Origin: Blautia liquoris | Lineage (GTDB): Bacteria; Bacillota; Clostridia; Lachnospirales; Lachnospiraceae | NCBI RefSeq assembly: GCF_015159595.1 | Contig: NZ_CP063304.1 | Span: forward strand, 310,001-374,000 | DNA: 64,000 nt | Direction: 5' to 3' | Shown: in pieces, positions 34,314 through 44,485 of the stretch | How positions within the stretch are numbered: the stretch's first letter is position 1 | How the letters are laid out: the number at the start of each line of letters is the position of its first letter | Notes under the pieces: model-generated | Seen by the model: the letters and a program-made list of their open reading frames with translations, nothing else | What the model was told of the DNA's origin: nothing | Databases searched by the model: none | Program-made: the position numbers and the translations under genes

Positions 34314-36659
34314 ATGAGTAACCTGATTAGAGTGATGCCGGCGGTTACACTTCGAGGTGTAACGATCTTGCCGGATATGATTGTTCATTTTGATGTGAGC
34401 AGAGATAAATCCGTGAAAGCGGTTCAATCCGCTATGAGTTCTGATCAGAAAGTGTTCTTAATTACGCAGCGTGACCCGGAGGTTGAACATCCGGGTCTGT
34501 TTGACGTGTATAAAGTTGGTACCATAGCTAAGATTAAACAGATTGTAAAGATGCCGGAAGGTGTACTGCGGATTCTGGCGGAGGGCGAAGATCGGGCAGA
34601 ATTGAAACAACTCAGGGAGAAAGAGGAATATCTTGAGGCCGAGATTGAAAAGATAAAGGATTGTGAAAGAATCGAGGATGACGATGTCAAAGAAGCCATG
34701 CTTCGCAGTATGAAAGAACTTTTTATTGTTTATGGGAAGGATAATCCTCGGATCAGCAAACAACTGCAAAAAGAGATTCTTAAAAATGATGACATTGTGC
34801 AGCTGATGAATCAGATCTCGATCAATATCCCGGTGACGTATCAGCAGAGGCAGAAGATCTTAGAGGCAGCAAGTCTTGCTGACCGGTATGAACAGCTGGG
34901 GTTGATTTTGACAAAAGAGATTCAGATCAGAGGAATACAAAGTGAACTTCAGCAGAAGATGCAAAGTCAGATTGATAAGAACCAGAAAGACTACATCTTA
35001 AGAGAGCAGATGAAGGTGATTCGCGAGGAACTCGGTGACGGTGCAAAAGCCGATATTGACCGATTTCGGGAGGAAACCGAAAAACTTACGGCATCGAAAG
35101 AAGTAATGGATCAGATTTATAAAGAAATCGATCACTATGAAAACGTGAGCAATAACCCTGCAGAGGGAGCAGTAAGCAGAGGGTATATTGAAAACCTGCT
35201 GGGTCTTCCCTGGAATAAAACCTCCAGAGAAACGAAAGATCTGTCAAGGGCCAGAAAAATCCTCGAGGAGGATCATTATGGACTTATTAAGGTAAAAGAA
35301 CGGATACTGGAAACACTGGCAGTCCGCATGCTCACACGCAAAGGGGATGCGCCGATTATATGTCTGGTGGGACCTCCCGGAACAGGAAAAACTTCCATCG
35401 CAAAGTCTGTCGCGAGGGCACTGAAGAAGCGATACATCCGCATCAGCCTGGGCGGAGTCCGCGATGAGGCTGAGATCAGAGGACACAGGCGAACCTATGT
35501 GGGAGCCATGCCGGGAAGAATTGCCGCAGGTTTGCATCAGGCCGGAGTGAAGAATCCATTGATGCTTCTGGATGAAATCGATAAAATTGGTTCAGACTAT
35601 AAAGGAGATCCCTCTTCAGCACTTCTGGAAGTCCTGGATTCGGAACAGAACAGTAAGTTTATCGATCACTATATTGAGATCCCGATTGATCTGTCGGATG
35701 TTCTGTTCATTGCCACAGCGAATGATATCCAGACAATTCCGCGGCCCCTTGTCGATCGAATGGAAATCATAGAGATTTCAAGTTATACAGAAAACGAGAA
35801 GATGCATATCGCAAAAGAACATCTGATCTCAAAGCAGATGAAGGCAAATGGTATAAAAAAGGGGCAGCTGATTATCCACGATGATGCTCTGGAACACATG
35901 ATTTCTTCCTATACACGAGAAGCAGGTGTCAGAGGTCTGGAACGCAGCATTGCCCAGATCTGCAGAAGATCTGCGCGTCTGATACTGGAAGAAAAAAAGA
36001 CAGTGTCCGATGTGCGCACAGATAATCTGGAAGCCTATCTTGGAAAGCCCAGATATACGATTCCAAAGATGGGTAAGAATCCCGAAATTGGAATCGTGAA
36101 CGGACTGGCCTGGACGAGCGTGGGAGGTGTCACACTGGAGGTTGAGGTGAATGTTATGCCTGGCAAAGGTGCATTTCTCCTGACCGGAAGTCTCGGAGAT
36201 ATTATGAAAGAATCCGCACAGACTGGAATCAGCTATATTCGCTCCGTCGCAAAAAGGTATGGTATCTTTGATGATTTTTTTAAAGAAAATGACATTCATA
36301 TACATATTCCGGAAGGGGCAGTTCCAAAAGACGGTCCGTCTGCCGGCGTGACAATGGTGACAGCCATGATATCTGCGATCACAAAGAATCCCATTCGGCA
36401 GGATGTGGCAATGACCGGAGAGATTACGCTGCGAGGAAGAGTGCTTCCAATCGGCGGGCTGAAGGAAAAACTTCTGGCTGCAAAAAAGGCCGGAATTACA
36501 ACTGCATTTGTCCCCGATGAAAATCGTCCGGATGTGGAAGAATTGGATAAAGAAATAACAGATGGCCTTGCGATCTGCTTTGTAAAGTCGATAGATCAGA
36601 TTTTAGAAAAAGTAGTGATATGGCCCAAGACCGAGAAAATAGAGGAAAATGTATCATGA
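34314..36659 (+). CDS. lon: ATP-dependent protease La (Lon)
   Basis: A 781-residue Lon protease. It has an N-terminal substrate-binding domain (residues about 8-200), a coiled region, the AAA+ module with Walker A VGPPGTGKTSIAKS near 350 and Walker B LMLLDEIDKIG near 420, and a C-terminal serine-lysine peptidase domain with PKDGPSAGVTM (catalytic Ser, near 676) and LPIGGLKEKLLAAKKAG (catalytic Lys, near 718). The length is normal. Its stop overlaps the engB start by 4 nt. Confidence 0.97.
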   Translation: MSNLIRVMPAVTLRGVTILPDMIVHFDVSRDKSVKAVQSAMSSDQKVFLITQRDPEVEHPGLFDVYKVGTIAKIKQIVKMPEGVLRILAEGEDRAELKQLREKEEYLEAEIEKIKDCERIEDDDVKEAMLRSMKELFIVYGKDNPRISKQLQKEILKNDDIVQLMNQISINIPVTYQQRQKILEAASLADRYEQLGLILTKEIQIRGIQSELQQKMQSQIDKNQKDYILREQMKVIREELGDGAKADIDRFREETEKLTASKEVMDQIYKEIDHYENVSNNPAEGAVSRGYIENLLGLPWNKTSRETKDLSRARKILEEDHYGLIKVKERILETLAVRMLTRKGDAPIICLVGPPGTGKTSIAKSVARALKKRYIRISLGGVRDEAEIRGHRRTYVGAMPGRIAAGLHQAGVKNPLMLLDEIDKIGSDYKGDPSSALLEVLDSEQNSKFIDHYIEIPIDLSDVLFIATANDIQTIPRPLVDRMEIIEISSYTENEKMHIAKEHLISKQMKANGIKKGQLIIHDDALEHMISSYTREAGVRGLERSIAQICRRSARLILEEKKTVSDVRTDNLEAYLGKPRYTIPKMGKNPEIGIVNGLAWTSVGGVTLEVEVNVMPGKGAFLLTGSLGDIMKESAQTGISYIRSVAKRYGIFDDFFKENDIHIHIPEGAVPKDGPSAGVTMVTAMISAITKNPIRQDVAMTGEITLRGRVLPIGGLKEKLLAAKKAGITTAFVPDENRPDVEELDKEITDGLAICFVKSIDQILEKVVIWPKTEKIEENVS

Positions 36660-37237
36660 TTATAAAACAGGTATCGCTGGGATTTGTATGCGGAATTACA
36701 AGCACGCTTCCTGACACAGGGCAGCCTGAGATTGCATTCGCCGGGAAGTCGAATGTGGGAAAATCATCGCTTATCAACGCGCTGATGAACAGAAAAGCTC
36801 TGGCAAGGACAAGCGGACAGCCGGGTAAAACACAGACGATCAACTATTATCATGTAAATGAAGAGATGTATCTGGTTGACCTTCCAGGCTATGGTTATGC
36901 GAAGGTTTCTGAGAGCGTTAAGGAAAAGTGGGGAAATATGATAGAATCCTATCTGCATTCCTCGCAGACCTTAAAAGCTGTATTCCTTCTGATTGATATC
37001 CGTCATGATCCCTCAGCAAATGACAAGACGATGTATGACTGGATCAGTTATCAGGGATATCAGCCGGTGATTATTGCGACAAAACTAGATAAGATTAAGC
37101 GCAGCCAGATACAAAAACAGGTGAAACGAATCCGCGAAGGGCTGGATGTGGCGGAGAAAACACCAATTATTCCATTCTCCGCCCAGACAAAACAGGGCCG
37201 TGATGAGATCTGGGACTTAATCGAGGAGTTCTGCTGA
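36656..37237 (+). CDS. engB: Ribosome biogenesis GTP-binding protein EngB (YsxC/YihA)
   Basis: A 193-residue small GTPase needed for 50S ribosomal subunit assembly. G1 is [15 protein letters not shown] (residues about 30-44), G3 [13 protein letters not shown] near 75, G4 TKLDKIK near 142 and G5 FSAQTKQG near 173. The ATGA overlap with lon selects this start over an ATG 12 codons upstream. The next gene overlaps its stop by one base, so lon, engB and the ECF ATPase gene are probably translated together. Confidence 0.96.
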   Translation: MIIKQVSLGFVCGITSTLPDTGQPEIAFAGKSNVGKSSLINALMNRKALARTSGQPGKTQTINYYHVNEEMYLVDLPGYGYAKVSESVKEKWGNMIESYLHSSQTLKAVFLLIDIRHDPSANDKTMYDWISYQGYQPVIIATKLDKIKRSQIQKQVKRIREGLDVAEKTPIIPFSAQTKQGRDEIWDLIEEFC

Positions 37238-39072
37238 TGGGGATTATTAGAGCGTCAAAATTAGGATTTGAGTATTACAAATACAATGATGAAGATCAGG
37301 ATCCAGAAGTTACCCGTGCGATCGAGGATGTGAACTTAGATATCAGGGCAGGACAGTTTATCGCAATTCTTGGTCATAACGGCAGCGGGAAATCAACACT
37401 GGCAAAACACATGAACGGACTTCTTGTTCCCACGGAAGGGACACTTTGGGTCGAGAACATGGATACTTCCGAAGAGGAGGATGTCTGGAAGATCCGCCAG
37501 AGAGCTGGAATGGTTTTTCAAAATCCAGATAATCAGATTATCGGCACGGTTGTGGAGGAAGATGTGGGATTTGGCCCTGAGAATATGGGTGTGCCCACAG
37601 ACGAAATTTGGAAACGGGTTGATGAAAGTCTTGAAAAAGTTGGAATGGTTGCCTACAGACACCAGTCTCCGAATAAACTCTCAGGAGGACAAAAACAGAG
37701 GGTTGCGATCGCAGGGGTCATGGCGATGCGGCCGAAGTGCATCGTGCTCGATGAGCCAACGGCCATGTTGGATCCCAATGGAAGAAAAGAAGTACTGCAG
37801 GCTGTCCTCGATTTGAATCAGGAAGAGGGTGTGACCGTGATACTGATCACACACTATATGGAGGAAGTCGTCCATTCGGATCATCTATTTGTGATGGATA
37901 AGGGGCGGATTGTCATGCAGGGAACACCCAGAGAGATCTTCTCACAGGTCGACCGATTAAAGGAGCTTCGTCTTGATGTCCCGCAGGTAACTTTGTTGGC
38001 CCATGAACTGGGAAAGTCCGGGCTTGACATTCCGGAAGGAGTTCTTACAATTGAAGAACTGATCAAAAGTCCCGGTATTCAAAGTGCGCAAGAGAAAGCC
38101 CGTGCAAAAGATACAGAAGTTGATGGAGCGAAGAACCGTGTTTTGGATCATGCACTGGAATCCCAAGAGGATTCAAGTGATGATCAGGGATCTTTGCGGT
38201 TGGAAGATGTGACGTATACCTACAGTCCGGGCACCGTATATGAGATTCATGCCCTGGATCATGTGAATCTTAAGATACCGCAAGGGCAGTTTCTGGGAAT
38301 TATCGGTCATACGGGAAGTGGAAAGTCGACTTTGATTCAGCATTTGAATGGTCTGATCCGACCAACCGGTGGTAAAGTTTTGTACAGCGGAGAAGACATC
38401 TGGGCAGAAGACTATGATCTCAGAAGCCTGCGGTTTCATGTAGGACTCGTATTTCAGTATCCGGAGCATCAGCTCTTTGAGACTGACGTACTGACCGATG
38501 TGTGCTTTGGACCGAAGAATGAAGGGCTGACATCGGATGAGTGCAAGGCACGGGCGATCGAGGCACTCGAACATGTCGGAGTGGGAGAGGATTTATATGA
38601 GAAGTCTCCGTTTGAACTGTCAGGCGGACAGAAACGAAGAGTGGCAATTGCCGGCGTTCTGGCCATGAATCCGGACGTTCTCGTGCTGGATGAACCCACT
38701 GCAGGTCTAGATCCGAGAGGAAGAGATGAGATCCTTGATCAGATCGCCCTGCTGCATAGGACGCGGGGAATCACGATCGTGCTGGTCTCACACAGCATGG
38801 AGGATATTGCAAAGTATGTAGAGCGTCTTGTTGTCATGAATGAAGGAAAAAAGGCGTTTGACGGGGCCCCAAAAGAGGTTTTCTCTCATTATAAAGAGTT
38901 GGAAAAGATGGGACTTGCGGCGCCGCAAGTGACTTACATCATGCATGCACTAAAAGATCAGGGACTGTCTGTGGATGTCACCTGCGATAAGGTGCAGGAG
39001 GCAAAGGAGTCAATTCTTAAAGCCGTCAATCAATTCGAAAAAAAGATACAGATGGGACAAACGAATGATTAG
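37237..39072 (+). CDS. ecfA: Fused EcfA1-EcfA2 energy-coupling factor ATPase
   Basis: A 611-residue protein containing both ATPases of the shared vitamin-uptake ECF module, normally two separate proteins. Domain 1 (residues about 1-275) has [27 protein letters not shown] and [13 protein letters not shown] polar linker (about 276-325) follows. Domain 2 (about 326-600) has [27 protein letters not shown] and [12 protein letters not shown]. Each half ends in the EcfA-type C-terminal extension. Both halves look functional. It starts overlapping engB and overlaps ecfT by 8 nt. Confidence 0.92.
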   Translation: MGIIRASKLGFEYYKYNDEDQDPEVTRAIEDVNLDIRAGQFIAILGHNGSGKSTLAKHMNGLLVPTEGTLWVENMDTSEEEDVWKIRQRAGMVFQNPDNQIIGTVVEEDVGFGPENMGVPTDEIWKRVDESLEKVGMVAYRHQSPNKLSGGQKQRVAIAGVMAMRPKCIVLDEPTAMLDPNGRKEVLQAVLDLNQEEGVTVILITHYMEEVVHSDHLFVMDKGRIVMQGTPREIFSQVDRLKELRLDVPQVTLLAHELGKSGLDIPEGVLTIEELIKSPGIQSAQEKARAKDTEVDGAKNRVLDHALESQEDSSDDQGSLRLEDVTYTYSPGTVYEIHALDHVNLKIPQGQFLGIIGHTGSGKSTLIQHLNGLIRPTGGKVLYSGEDIWAEDYDLRSLRFHVGLVFQYPEHQLFETDVLTDVCFGPKNEGLTSDECKARAIEALEHVGVGEDLYEKSPFELSGGQKRRVAIAGVLAMNPDVLVLDEPTAGLDPRGRDEILDQIALLHRTRGITIVLVSHSMEDIAKYVERLVVMNEGKKAFDGAPKEVFSHYKELEKMGLAAPQVTYIMHALKDQGLSVDVTCDKVQEAKESILKAVNQFEKKIQMGQTND

Positions 39073-39868
39073 AGATATTACATTAGGACAATACTACCCG
39101 GCAGATTCTGTTCTGCACAGACTGGATCCCAGAGTCAAGTTTATCGGGACAATTGTGTATATCATATCGCTTTTTCTGTTTAAGAGCTGGGGCTACATTC
39201 TTGGAACTATGTTCTTAGGCGGCGTTATCATACTTTCGAAGGTGCCCTTTCGCTTCATGGTCAAAGGTTTAAAGACGATTGTGGTACTTCTTGTAATCAC
39301 GCTGTTCTTTAACATGATTTTTACACCCGGGGAGGTACTTGTAAAGATTGGTATTATCAAGATCACAAAGGAAGGACTCAGCCTTGCAGCGAGAATGGGG
39401 ATTCGCCTGATCTATCTGATTATGGGATCTTCAGTGATGACACTTACTACGACCCCAAACCAGCTTACAGACGGTCTGGAGCGTCTTATGAAACCATTGG
39501 ATGTGATCCACGTACCCGTGCATGAGATTTCGATGATTATGTCGATTGCACTTCGCTTTATCCCGATCCTTCTGGAAGAAACTGATAAGATTATGAAAGC
39601 GCAGATTGCAAGAGGAGCTGATTTTGAGACCGGTAATATATTTAAAAAGGTAAAAAACATGGTACCGCTTTTAGTACCGCTCTTCGTGTCAGCATTTCGC
39701 AGGGCAAATGATCTGGCACTTGCCATGGAAGCCCGTTGCTATCACGGTGGCTTTGGAAGGACGCAGATGAAACCGTTAAGATATAAGAGGAGAGATTACG
39801 CCGCCTATGGCGTGCTCGCCGCCTATCTGGGCCTTAGTATCACCTGCCGTGTGGTACTTGGATGGTAG
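39065..39868 (+). CDS. ecfT: Energy-coupling factor transporter transmembrane protein EcfT
   Basis: A 267-residue integral membrane scaffold of the ECF transporter that connects the ATPases to interchangeable substrate-binding S subunits. The N-terminal [22 protein letters not shown] (position 2-23) is a family hallmark, and the two coupling-helix motifs are [10 protein letters not shown] near 180 and [10 protein letters not shown] near 220. The start is chosen at the overlap with the ATPase gene. The order ecfA-ecfT-truA-rplM-rpsI is the conserved Firmicutes arrangement. Confidence 0.95.
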   Translation: MIRDITLGQYYPADSVLHRLDPRVKFIGTIVYIISLFLFKSWGYILGTMFLGGVIILSKVPFRFMVKGLKTIVVLLVITLFFNMIFTPGEVLVKIGIIKITKEGLSLAARMGIRLIYLIMGSSVMTLTTTPNQLTDGLERLMKPLDVIHVPVHEISMIMSIALRFIPILLEETDKIMKAQIARGADFETGNIFKKVKNMVPLLVPLFVSAFRRANDLALAMEARCYHGGFGRTQMKPLRYKRRDYAAYGVLAAYLGLSITCRVVLGW

Positions 39869-39879
39869 AGGTGAAAACC

Positions 39880-40623
39880 ATGCGTGTGAAACTGACAATT
39901 GCCTATGACGGCACAAATTACAGTGGGTGGCAGATTCAGTCCAATGGCATTACAGTTCAGGATGTTTTGAATCAGGCACTTAAGAATCTTTTGGGTGAAG
40001 ATGTCAGGACAATAGGGGCCAGTAGGACGGATGCAGGTGTCCATGCCCTGGGAAATGTAGCAGTATTTGACACGACATCTCAGATACCGGCGGAGAAGTT
40101 CTCATATGCCCTGAATGCAAGACTCCCGGAGGATATCCGAATCCAGAGATCGGAAGAAGTGCCGACGGATTTTCATCCCAGATTCACGACGACTATCAAA
40201 ACTTACGAATATCAGATTCTGAACCGAACCTTTGCAGATCCCACGAGAAGGCTTTACTCCTTCCACTGGTATGGAAAACTGGATCTTGAAGCGATGCAGC
40301 AGGCAGCCCTTTATCTTGTGGGGGAGCACGATTTCAAGAGCTTTGCGACGGAATCCCCAGATGTGACAACCACTGTTCGTACCATCAATTCTATACGGTT
40401 GTGGAAGGAGAACGATATGATTCATATTCGGGTCACGGGAAATGGATTCCTCTATCATATGGTTCGCATTATAGCGGGAACCCTGCTCGAAGTAGGAAAA
40501 GCAAACTACAGACCCGAACAGATCCAAAAGATTCTCACTGCAAAAGATCGAAGAGCGGCAGGACCGACCGCACGAGCGCAAGGACTGACTTTGGTTGAAA
40601 TTTGTTATCCCGACTGGGAATAG
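39880..40623 (+). CDS. truA: tRNA pseudouridine synthase A
   Basis: A 247-residue enzyme that makes pseudouridine at positions 38-40 of the tRNA anticodon arm. The catalytic aspartate lies in GASRTDAGVHALGNV (residues about 47-61); KLTIAYDGTNYSGWQIQ at the N-terminus and GNGFLYHMVRIIAGTLLEVG near 186 are typical. The start is the ATG 8 nt after GAGG; an in-frame ATG six codons earlier overlaps the ecfT stop and lacks a site. It lies between ecfT and the L13-S9 operon. Confidence 0.95.
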   Translation: MRVKLTIAYDGTNYSGWQIQSNGITVQDVLNQALKNLLGEDVRTIGASRTDAGVHALGNVAVFDTTSQIPAEKFSYALNARLPEDIRIQRSEEVPTDFHPRFTTTIKTYEYQILNRTFADPTRRLYSFHWYGKLDLEAMQQAALYLVGEHDFKSFATESPDVTTTVRTINSIRLWKENDMIHIRVTGNGFLYHMVRIIAGTLLEVGKANYRPEQIQKILTAKDRRAAGPTARAQGLTLVEICYPDWE

Positions 40624-40664
40624 AAGAATATACCTCAGGACCTGGCGAAAGGTGAAGAAAACAG

Positions 40665-40693
40665 TTGACACGCCCGGCTGAGTATAATATAAT
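40665..40693 (+). promoter_or_regulatory. Sigma-A-type promoter of the rplM-rpsI operon
   Basis: TTGACA at 40665-40670 and TATAAT at 40688-40693 with a 17-nt spacer form a consensus vegetative promoter. Confidence 0.85.
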
Positions 40694-40794
40694 GTATTAT
40701 TGTGACAATGTATGTAAATACCTAAGCCAAGCCCCGGTGGGTGTTTTAACATATATCTGAAAAGTGAAGGAAAATGATTACAGGAGGTAAATCC
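40694..40794 (+). promoter_or_regulatory. Candidate ribosomal protein L13 leader
   Basis: The transcript leader between the promoter and rplM contains AATACC at 40717-40722 and GGTGGGTGTTTTAAC at 40736-40750, which can pair around a CCAAGCCCC loop. Firmicutes rplM genes often have an autoregulatory L13 leader here; the assignment rests on position and a possible stem, not a verified match. Confidence 0.4.
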
Positions 40795-41223
40795 ATGAAT
40801 ACTTTTATGGCTAATCCAGATAAGATTGAAAAAAAATGGTATGTAGTTGACGCCGCTGGTTGTACTCTGGGTCGTTTGGCATCAGAGGTAGCGAAGGTTT
40901 TAAGAGGAAAGAATAAACCGGAATATACTCCTCATGTTGATACAGGAGATTATGTAGTTGTTATAAATGCTGACAAGATCAATGTAACCGGTAAGAAATT
41001 AGACCAGAAAATATATTATCAGCATTCCGGATATGTCGGTGGAATGAAAGAAACCACACTGAGAGATATGATGGAAAAGAAACCAGAGAAGGTTATTGAG
41101 AATGCAGTCAAAGGTATGCTTCCAAAAGGACCTCTGGGAAGACAGATGATTACGAAACTTCATATATACGCTGGTGCTGAGCATCCTCATGCGGCTCAGA
41201 AACCGGAAGTATTAACATTTTAA
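40795..41223 (+). CDS. rplM: 50S ribosomal protein L13
   Basis: The 142-residue product has the standard length of L13. Recognisable parts are [25 protein letters not shown] at residues 14-38 (key G-R-L-A-S), [12 protein letters not shown] near 76 and [14 protein letters not shown] near 101. AGGAGGT lies 8 nt before the ATG. It is followed 18 nt later by rpsI in the usual two-gene operon. Confidence 0.98.
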   Translation: MNTFMANPDKIEKKWYVVDAAGCTLGRLASEVAKVLRGKNKPEYTPHVDTGDYVVVINADKINVTGKKLDQKIYYQHSGYVGGMKETTLRDMMEKKPEKVIENAVKGMLPKGPLGRQMITKLHIYAGAEHPHAAQKPEVLTF

Positions 41224-41241
41224 GGAGGAGGTAAAAAAACA

Positions 41242-41634
41242 TTGGATAGCACAAGATTCTACGGAACTGGAAGAAGAAAAACATCGGTTGCAAGAGTTTA
41301 CTTAGTACCAGGTACAGGTAAAGTTACAATCAATAAAAGAAGTATAGATGATTATTTTGGACTTGAGACATTAAAGACAATCGTACGCCAGCCACTCGTT
41401 GCGACAGAGACAGCTGACAAGTTCGATGTTCTGGTTAATGTATATGGTGGAGGATACACTGGACAGGCCGGTGCCATCAGACATGGTATCTCAAGAGCAC
41501 TGCTTCAGGCAGATGCCGATTACAGACCGACCCTTAAGAAGGCCGGATTCCTGACAAGAGATCCAAGAATGAAAGAAAGAAAGAAATACGGTCTCAAGGC
41601 AGCACGTAGAGCGCCGCAGTTCAGCAAGAGATAA
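41242..41634 (+). CDS. rpsI: 30S ribosomal protein S9
   Basis: The 130-residue product has the standard length of S9. It contains [15 protein letters not shown] near the N-terminus, the [20 protein letters not shown] region near 69 and the invariant C-terminal KSR-type end KKAR(R)APQFSKR. The start codon is TTG, supported by AAGGAGGAGG upstream and by the conserved length. A terminator hairpin follows. Confidence 0.98.
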   Translation: MDSTRFYGTGRRKTSVARVYLVPGTGKVTINKRSIDDYFGLETLKTIVRQPLVATETADKFDVLVNVYGGGYTGQAGAIRHGISRALLQADADYRPTLKKAGFLTRDPRMKERKKYGLKAARRAPQFSKR

Positions 41635-41651
41635 TCAAAGCCCCAAAGGCT

Positions 41652-41691
41652 CGACAAACCCCGGAAAATCAATGGTTTCCGGGGTTTGTCT
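41652..41691 (+). terminator. Terminator hairpin after rpsI
   Basis: GACAAACCCCGGAAA pairs perfectly with TTTCCGGGGTTTGTC across an 8-nt loop. The T-run after the stem is weak, but the place and stability fit termination. Confidence 0.75.
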
Positions 41692-41783
41692 ATGTCCGGA
41701 GATATCAAAGATAAGAGATTGAACTTAATCAGCTAAACTGATTTATCTGCATTTATAAGATTTGAAAAAGGAGGAATCATTCT

Positions 41784-42191
41784 ATGACCGGACCAGACAA
41801 GAAAAAACTTTATCCGAATAAAAATATAAAGACAGTTTGCTATATAAGTAACCTGCCTAAAAGACCCAATGTTGAGATTGGAGAATATACCTATTATAGC
41901 GATAATCAGAATTCTCCGGAGAAATTTTATGATAATATAGAGCACCACTACGAATTTCTGGGGGATAAACTCATAATAGGCAGGTTCTGTGCAATAGCCG
42001 AGGGTGTCAAGTTTATCATGAATGGAGCAAACCACAGGATGGACGGAATTACAACCTATCCGTTTAATATCTTTGGATGCGGGTGGGAAAAGGTTACCCC
42101 TGCAATATGGTGGAACTGGGACGAAGAGAAGATATTTAATAATCTTGAAAAGCTAACATCGGAAGCAGGGTTAGATAAATTAATGAAATAA
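41784..42191 (+). pseudogene. Vat-type streptogramin/xenobiotic acetyltransferase with core deleted
   Basis: A 135-residue frame. Residues 1-106 match the N-terminal half of Vat/CatB-like acetyltransferases (NVEIGEYTYYSDNQNSPEKF, GDKLIIGRFCAIAEGVKFIM, NGANHRMDGITTYPFNIFGCGWEK). It then jumps directly to the family's C-terminal WWNWDEEKIFNNLEKL. About 70 residues that normally lie between, the hexapeptide left-handed beta-helix after GWEK with the CoA-binding coils, are absent, so acetyl transfer is unlikely. The deletion is in frame, and AAAAAGGAGG and ATG are intact, so a stump protein may still be made. First gene of the accessory region after rpsI. Confidence 0.82.
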
Positions 42192-42263
42192 ATAGTTCTT
42201 TTATAAAGCATGTAGACAAATAGGAATTTATTAATATCAATATTTAGTAGATAGGAGAAAAGA

Positions 42264-43094
42264 ATGAAGTCATTTTTACTAATTGGACAATCAAATATGG
42301 CAGGTCGTGGATTTACACATGAAGTGCCTCCGATTTATAATGAAAGAATTATGATGTTGAGAAATGGCAGATGGCAAATGATGACTGAACCAATTCATTT
42401 TGATAGACCAGTTGCGGGCGTGGGGCTTGCGGCATCATTTGCAGAAGCTTGGTGTAAGGATAATAAGGGAGAAAAAATTGGTCTCATTCCATGTGCAGAA
42501 GGTGGTAGCTCCATTGATGAGTGGTCGATAGATGGAACATTATTTCGTCACGCAATAAATGAAGCTAAATTTGCAATGGAAGATAGCGAATTGGCAGGAA
42601 TACTATGGCATCAGGGGGAAAGTGATAGCCAAGATGGAAAATACAAAGAATACTATGAAAAAATATTAAGAATCTTTAATGAAATAAGAAGAGAATTATC
42701 TGTACCTAATATTCCATTTATTATAGGTGGTTTGGGCAATTATTTGGGTAAGGTGGCATTTGGTGCAGGGTGTGTGGAATATCAACTCATTAACGAAGAA
42801 CTAAAAAAATATGCACAGGGTAAAGAAAATTGCTATTATGTTACTGCTAAAGGACTTACATCTAACCCAGACGGTATCCATATCAATGCTATGTCACAGA
42901 GAATATTTGGCATAAGATACTATGAAGCATATCATAAAAAAGAGCATATATATGAACCATTAACAAATGAAAAAGAGTTAGTGGATAAATGTCATAATAG
43001 AGTGAATACTTCAGCGGAAAAAACATATATAACACTAGAAAGATTTACCTTGGGAAAGATTTCTTATGAAGAGTTGATGAAGGCTTTTTCGTAG
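42264..43094 (+). CDS. SGNH-type carbohydrate esterase (sialate O-acetylesterase/SASA family)
   Basis: A 276-residue protein without signal peptide. The nucleophile block LIGQSNMAGRG sits at residues 6-16, the G and N blocks of the SGNH fold are in AEGGSSIDEWS and LWHQGESDSQDGKYKEYYEKIL, and the C-terminal Asp-x-x-His dyad is in NPDGIHINAMSQ. These are typical of the SASA (DUF303) family, which removes acetyl groups from sugars. The natural substrate is unknown. It is noticeably more AT-rich than the housekeeping genes, and lies in the accessory region. AGGAG precedes the ATG. Confidence 0.85.
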   Translation: MKSFLLIGQSNMAGRGFTHEVPPIYNERIMMLRNGRWQMMTEPIHFDRPVAGVGLAASFAEAWCKDNKGEKIGLIPCAEGGSSIDEWSIDGTLFRHAINEAKFAMEDSELAGILWHQGESDSQDGKYKEYYEKILRIFNEIRRELSVPNIPFIIGGLGNYLGKVAFGAGCVEYQLINEELKKYAQGKENCYYVTAKGLTSNPDGIHINAMSQRIFGIRYYEAYHKKEHIYEPLTNEKELVDKCHNRVNTSAEKTYITLERFTLGKISYEELMKAFS

Positions 43095-43178
43095 GGATAT
43101 GGCAGCAACAAATTCCAATTTATCGGGTGGGATTATTTCTATAACACGAAGATAAATAGAAATATAAGGAGAATCTAA

Positions 43179-43691
43179 ATGATAATTCGTCAAGAACAAA
43201 GAAACGATTATGAAGAAATATATCAAGTAGTTCAGAAAGCCTTTGAGGAAGTAGAGCATCGGGATGGCAACGAGCAGGATTTGGTTGTTGCTTTGCGAAA
43301 AGGGGTGGCATTTGTGCCGGAATTATCTTTGGTAGCAGAAAAAAACAACAAGATTGTTGGACATATCATGTTTACCGAAATTCACATAAATGATATAACA
43401 CAACTTGCTTTAGCACCGCTTTCGGTTTTACCTGAATATCAAAACCAAGGGGTGGGTAAAGCGTTGATGGCTCAAGGGCATAAAATCGCCACTCAAATGG
43501 GATATGGGTTCTCAGTAGTATTGGGTAGTGAAAAATATTATCCGAAAGCAGGGTATGTACCTGCCGAGCAATATGGTATAAAAGCACCATTTGATGTTCC
43601 AAGCAAGAATTTTATGGCACTTGATCTACAAGGTAATTCGCACAAACTGAATGGTATAGTGGATTATGCCAAGGAATTTTTTGAAGTATAA
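43179..43691 (+). CDS. GNAT-family N-acetyltransferase
   Basis: A 170-residue acetyltransferase. Motif A, LAPLSVLPEYQNQGVGKALMAQGH (position about 85-108, key Q-x-x-G-x-G), is the acetyl-CoA pyrophosphate-binding loop, and VVLGSEKYYPKAGYVPA is typical of the YhbS-like branch. It is a single-domain cytoplasmic enzyme; the acceptor is unknown. AAGGAGA precedes the ATG. Neighbours are accessory genes with no evident shared pathway. Confidence 0.87.
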   Translation: MIIRQEQRNDYEEIYQVVQKAFEEVEHRDGNEQDLVVALRKGVAFVPELSLVAEKNNKIVGHIMFTEIHINDITQLALAPLSVLPEYQNQGVGKALMAQGHKIATQMGYGFSVVLGSEKYYPKAGYVPAEQYGIKAPFDVPSKNFMALDLQGNSHKLNGIVDYAKEFFEV

Positions 43692-43766
43692 CGAAGATCG
43701 AATGTTTATATACCCCGCATATAAACAGGAATTTATCATTAAGATAAAGTTACTATGCTGTAATGA

Positions 43767-44132
43767 ATACAGGGACTTATCTGCTGCTTTTTTCTGTTTT
43801 TATTTTGTAAGCAGATACAATATGGCTATGTTGGACGAAAGGGCATATTTCAAATAAGAGTACCAGATATTCTATACGCAATCAAAATTCTAACCCCATT
43901 TGGTTTTCCACATGCAGGATTTCGGTCAAGCGACTATTTTCCTCTGTTGCCTTGGATATTTTTGTATCTATGCGGATTTTTCTTTCATCAAATTTTTATG
44001 GAGCATGAGACTTGGAAAAGGTTTGCACATTATAAGCTCCCCTGCTTGTCGGTCATAGGAAGTAAAACGATATGGATTTACCTGTTACATCAGCCGCTAA
44101 GTATGTTGATTTGCAGTTTGCTCTTTCATTAA
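43767..44132 (+). pseudogene. 3' relic of a DUF1624 (HGSNAT-like) membrane acyltransferase
   Basis: The frame encodes only the C-terminal part of a DUF1624 protein: QYGYVGRKGIFQIRVPDILY, then FGFPHAGFRSSDYFPLLPWIFLYLCGFFF (position about 43902-43985, key S-S-D-Y-F-P-L-L-P-W) and the terminal SKTIWIYLLHQPLSMLI. An in-frame stop at 43764 lies upstream and no start codon or N-terminal domain is present, so the gene has lost its 5' part. It sits just before the IS605 element. The remaining stretch to 44272 shows nothing else I can name. Confidence 0.7.
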
Positions 44133-44485
44133 AGGCGCAGCGATAATTAACAATGACCTTATGAATGTCCAAGCGTTTTCGCAAATACAAAAGCGCTTAT
44201 GAGATGTGACAGAACAAAGTAAATACTGTTTAAAATCATGCTTGATGATAGATAAAAATTATACTATTTTTTAACATAAATTAGCAAGAATTCCCCTTCC
44301 TCTTCAGGTGGCGGGATGAATTGCCATAATGTCCAAATCTTTGGAAAAGATTATATACAGCGACCAGTATAGGGATCGTTGCTTTTTGCACTGTATCCTC
44401 CAAAACTTTTTCTAAAACGTGGAGAGAACACTTGTTCTTATGACAAAAATGTGTTATGCTATCATCAGTCGATAAGAGAAAAGAG

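Noticed and set aside
43666-43857. 63-codon frame after the GNAT gene
   Set aside because: It overlaps the GNAT 3' end and the DUF1624 relic in another frame and has no ribosome binding site.
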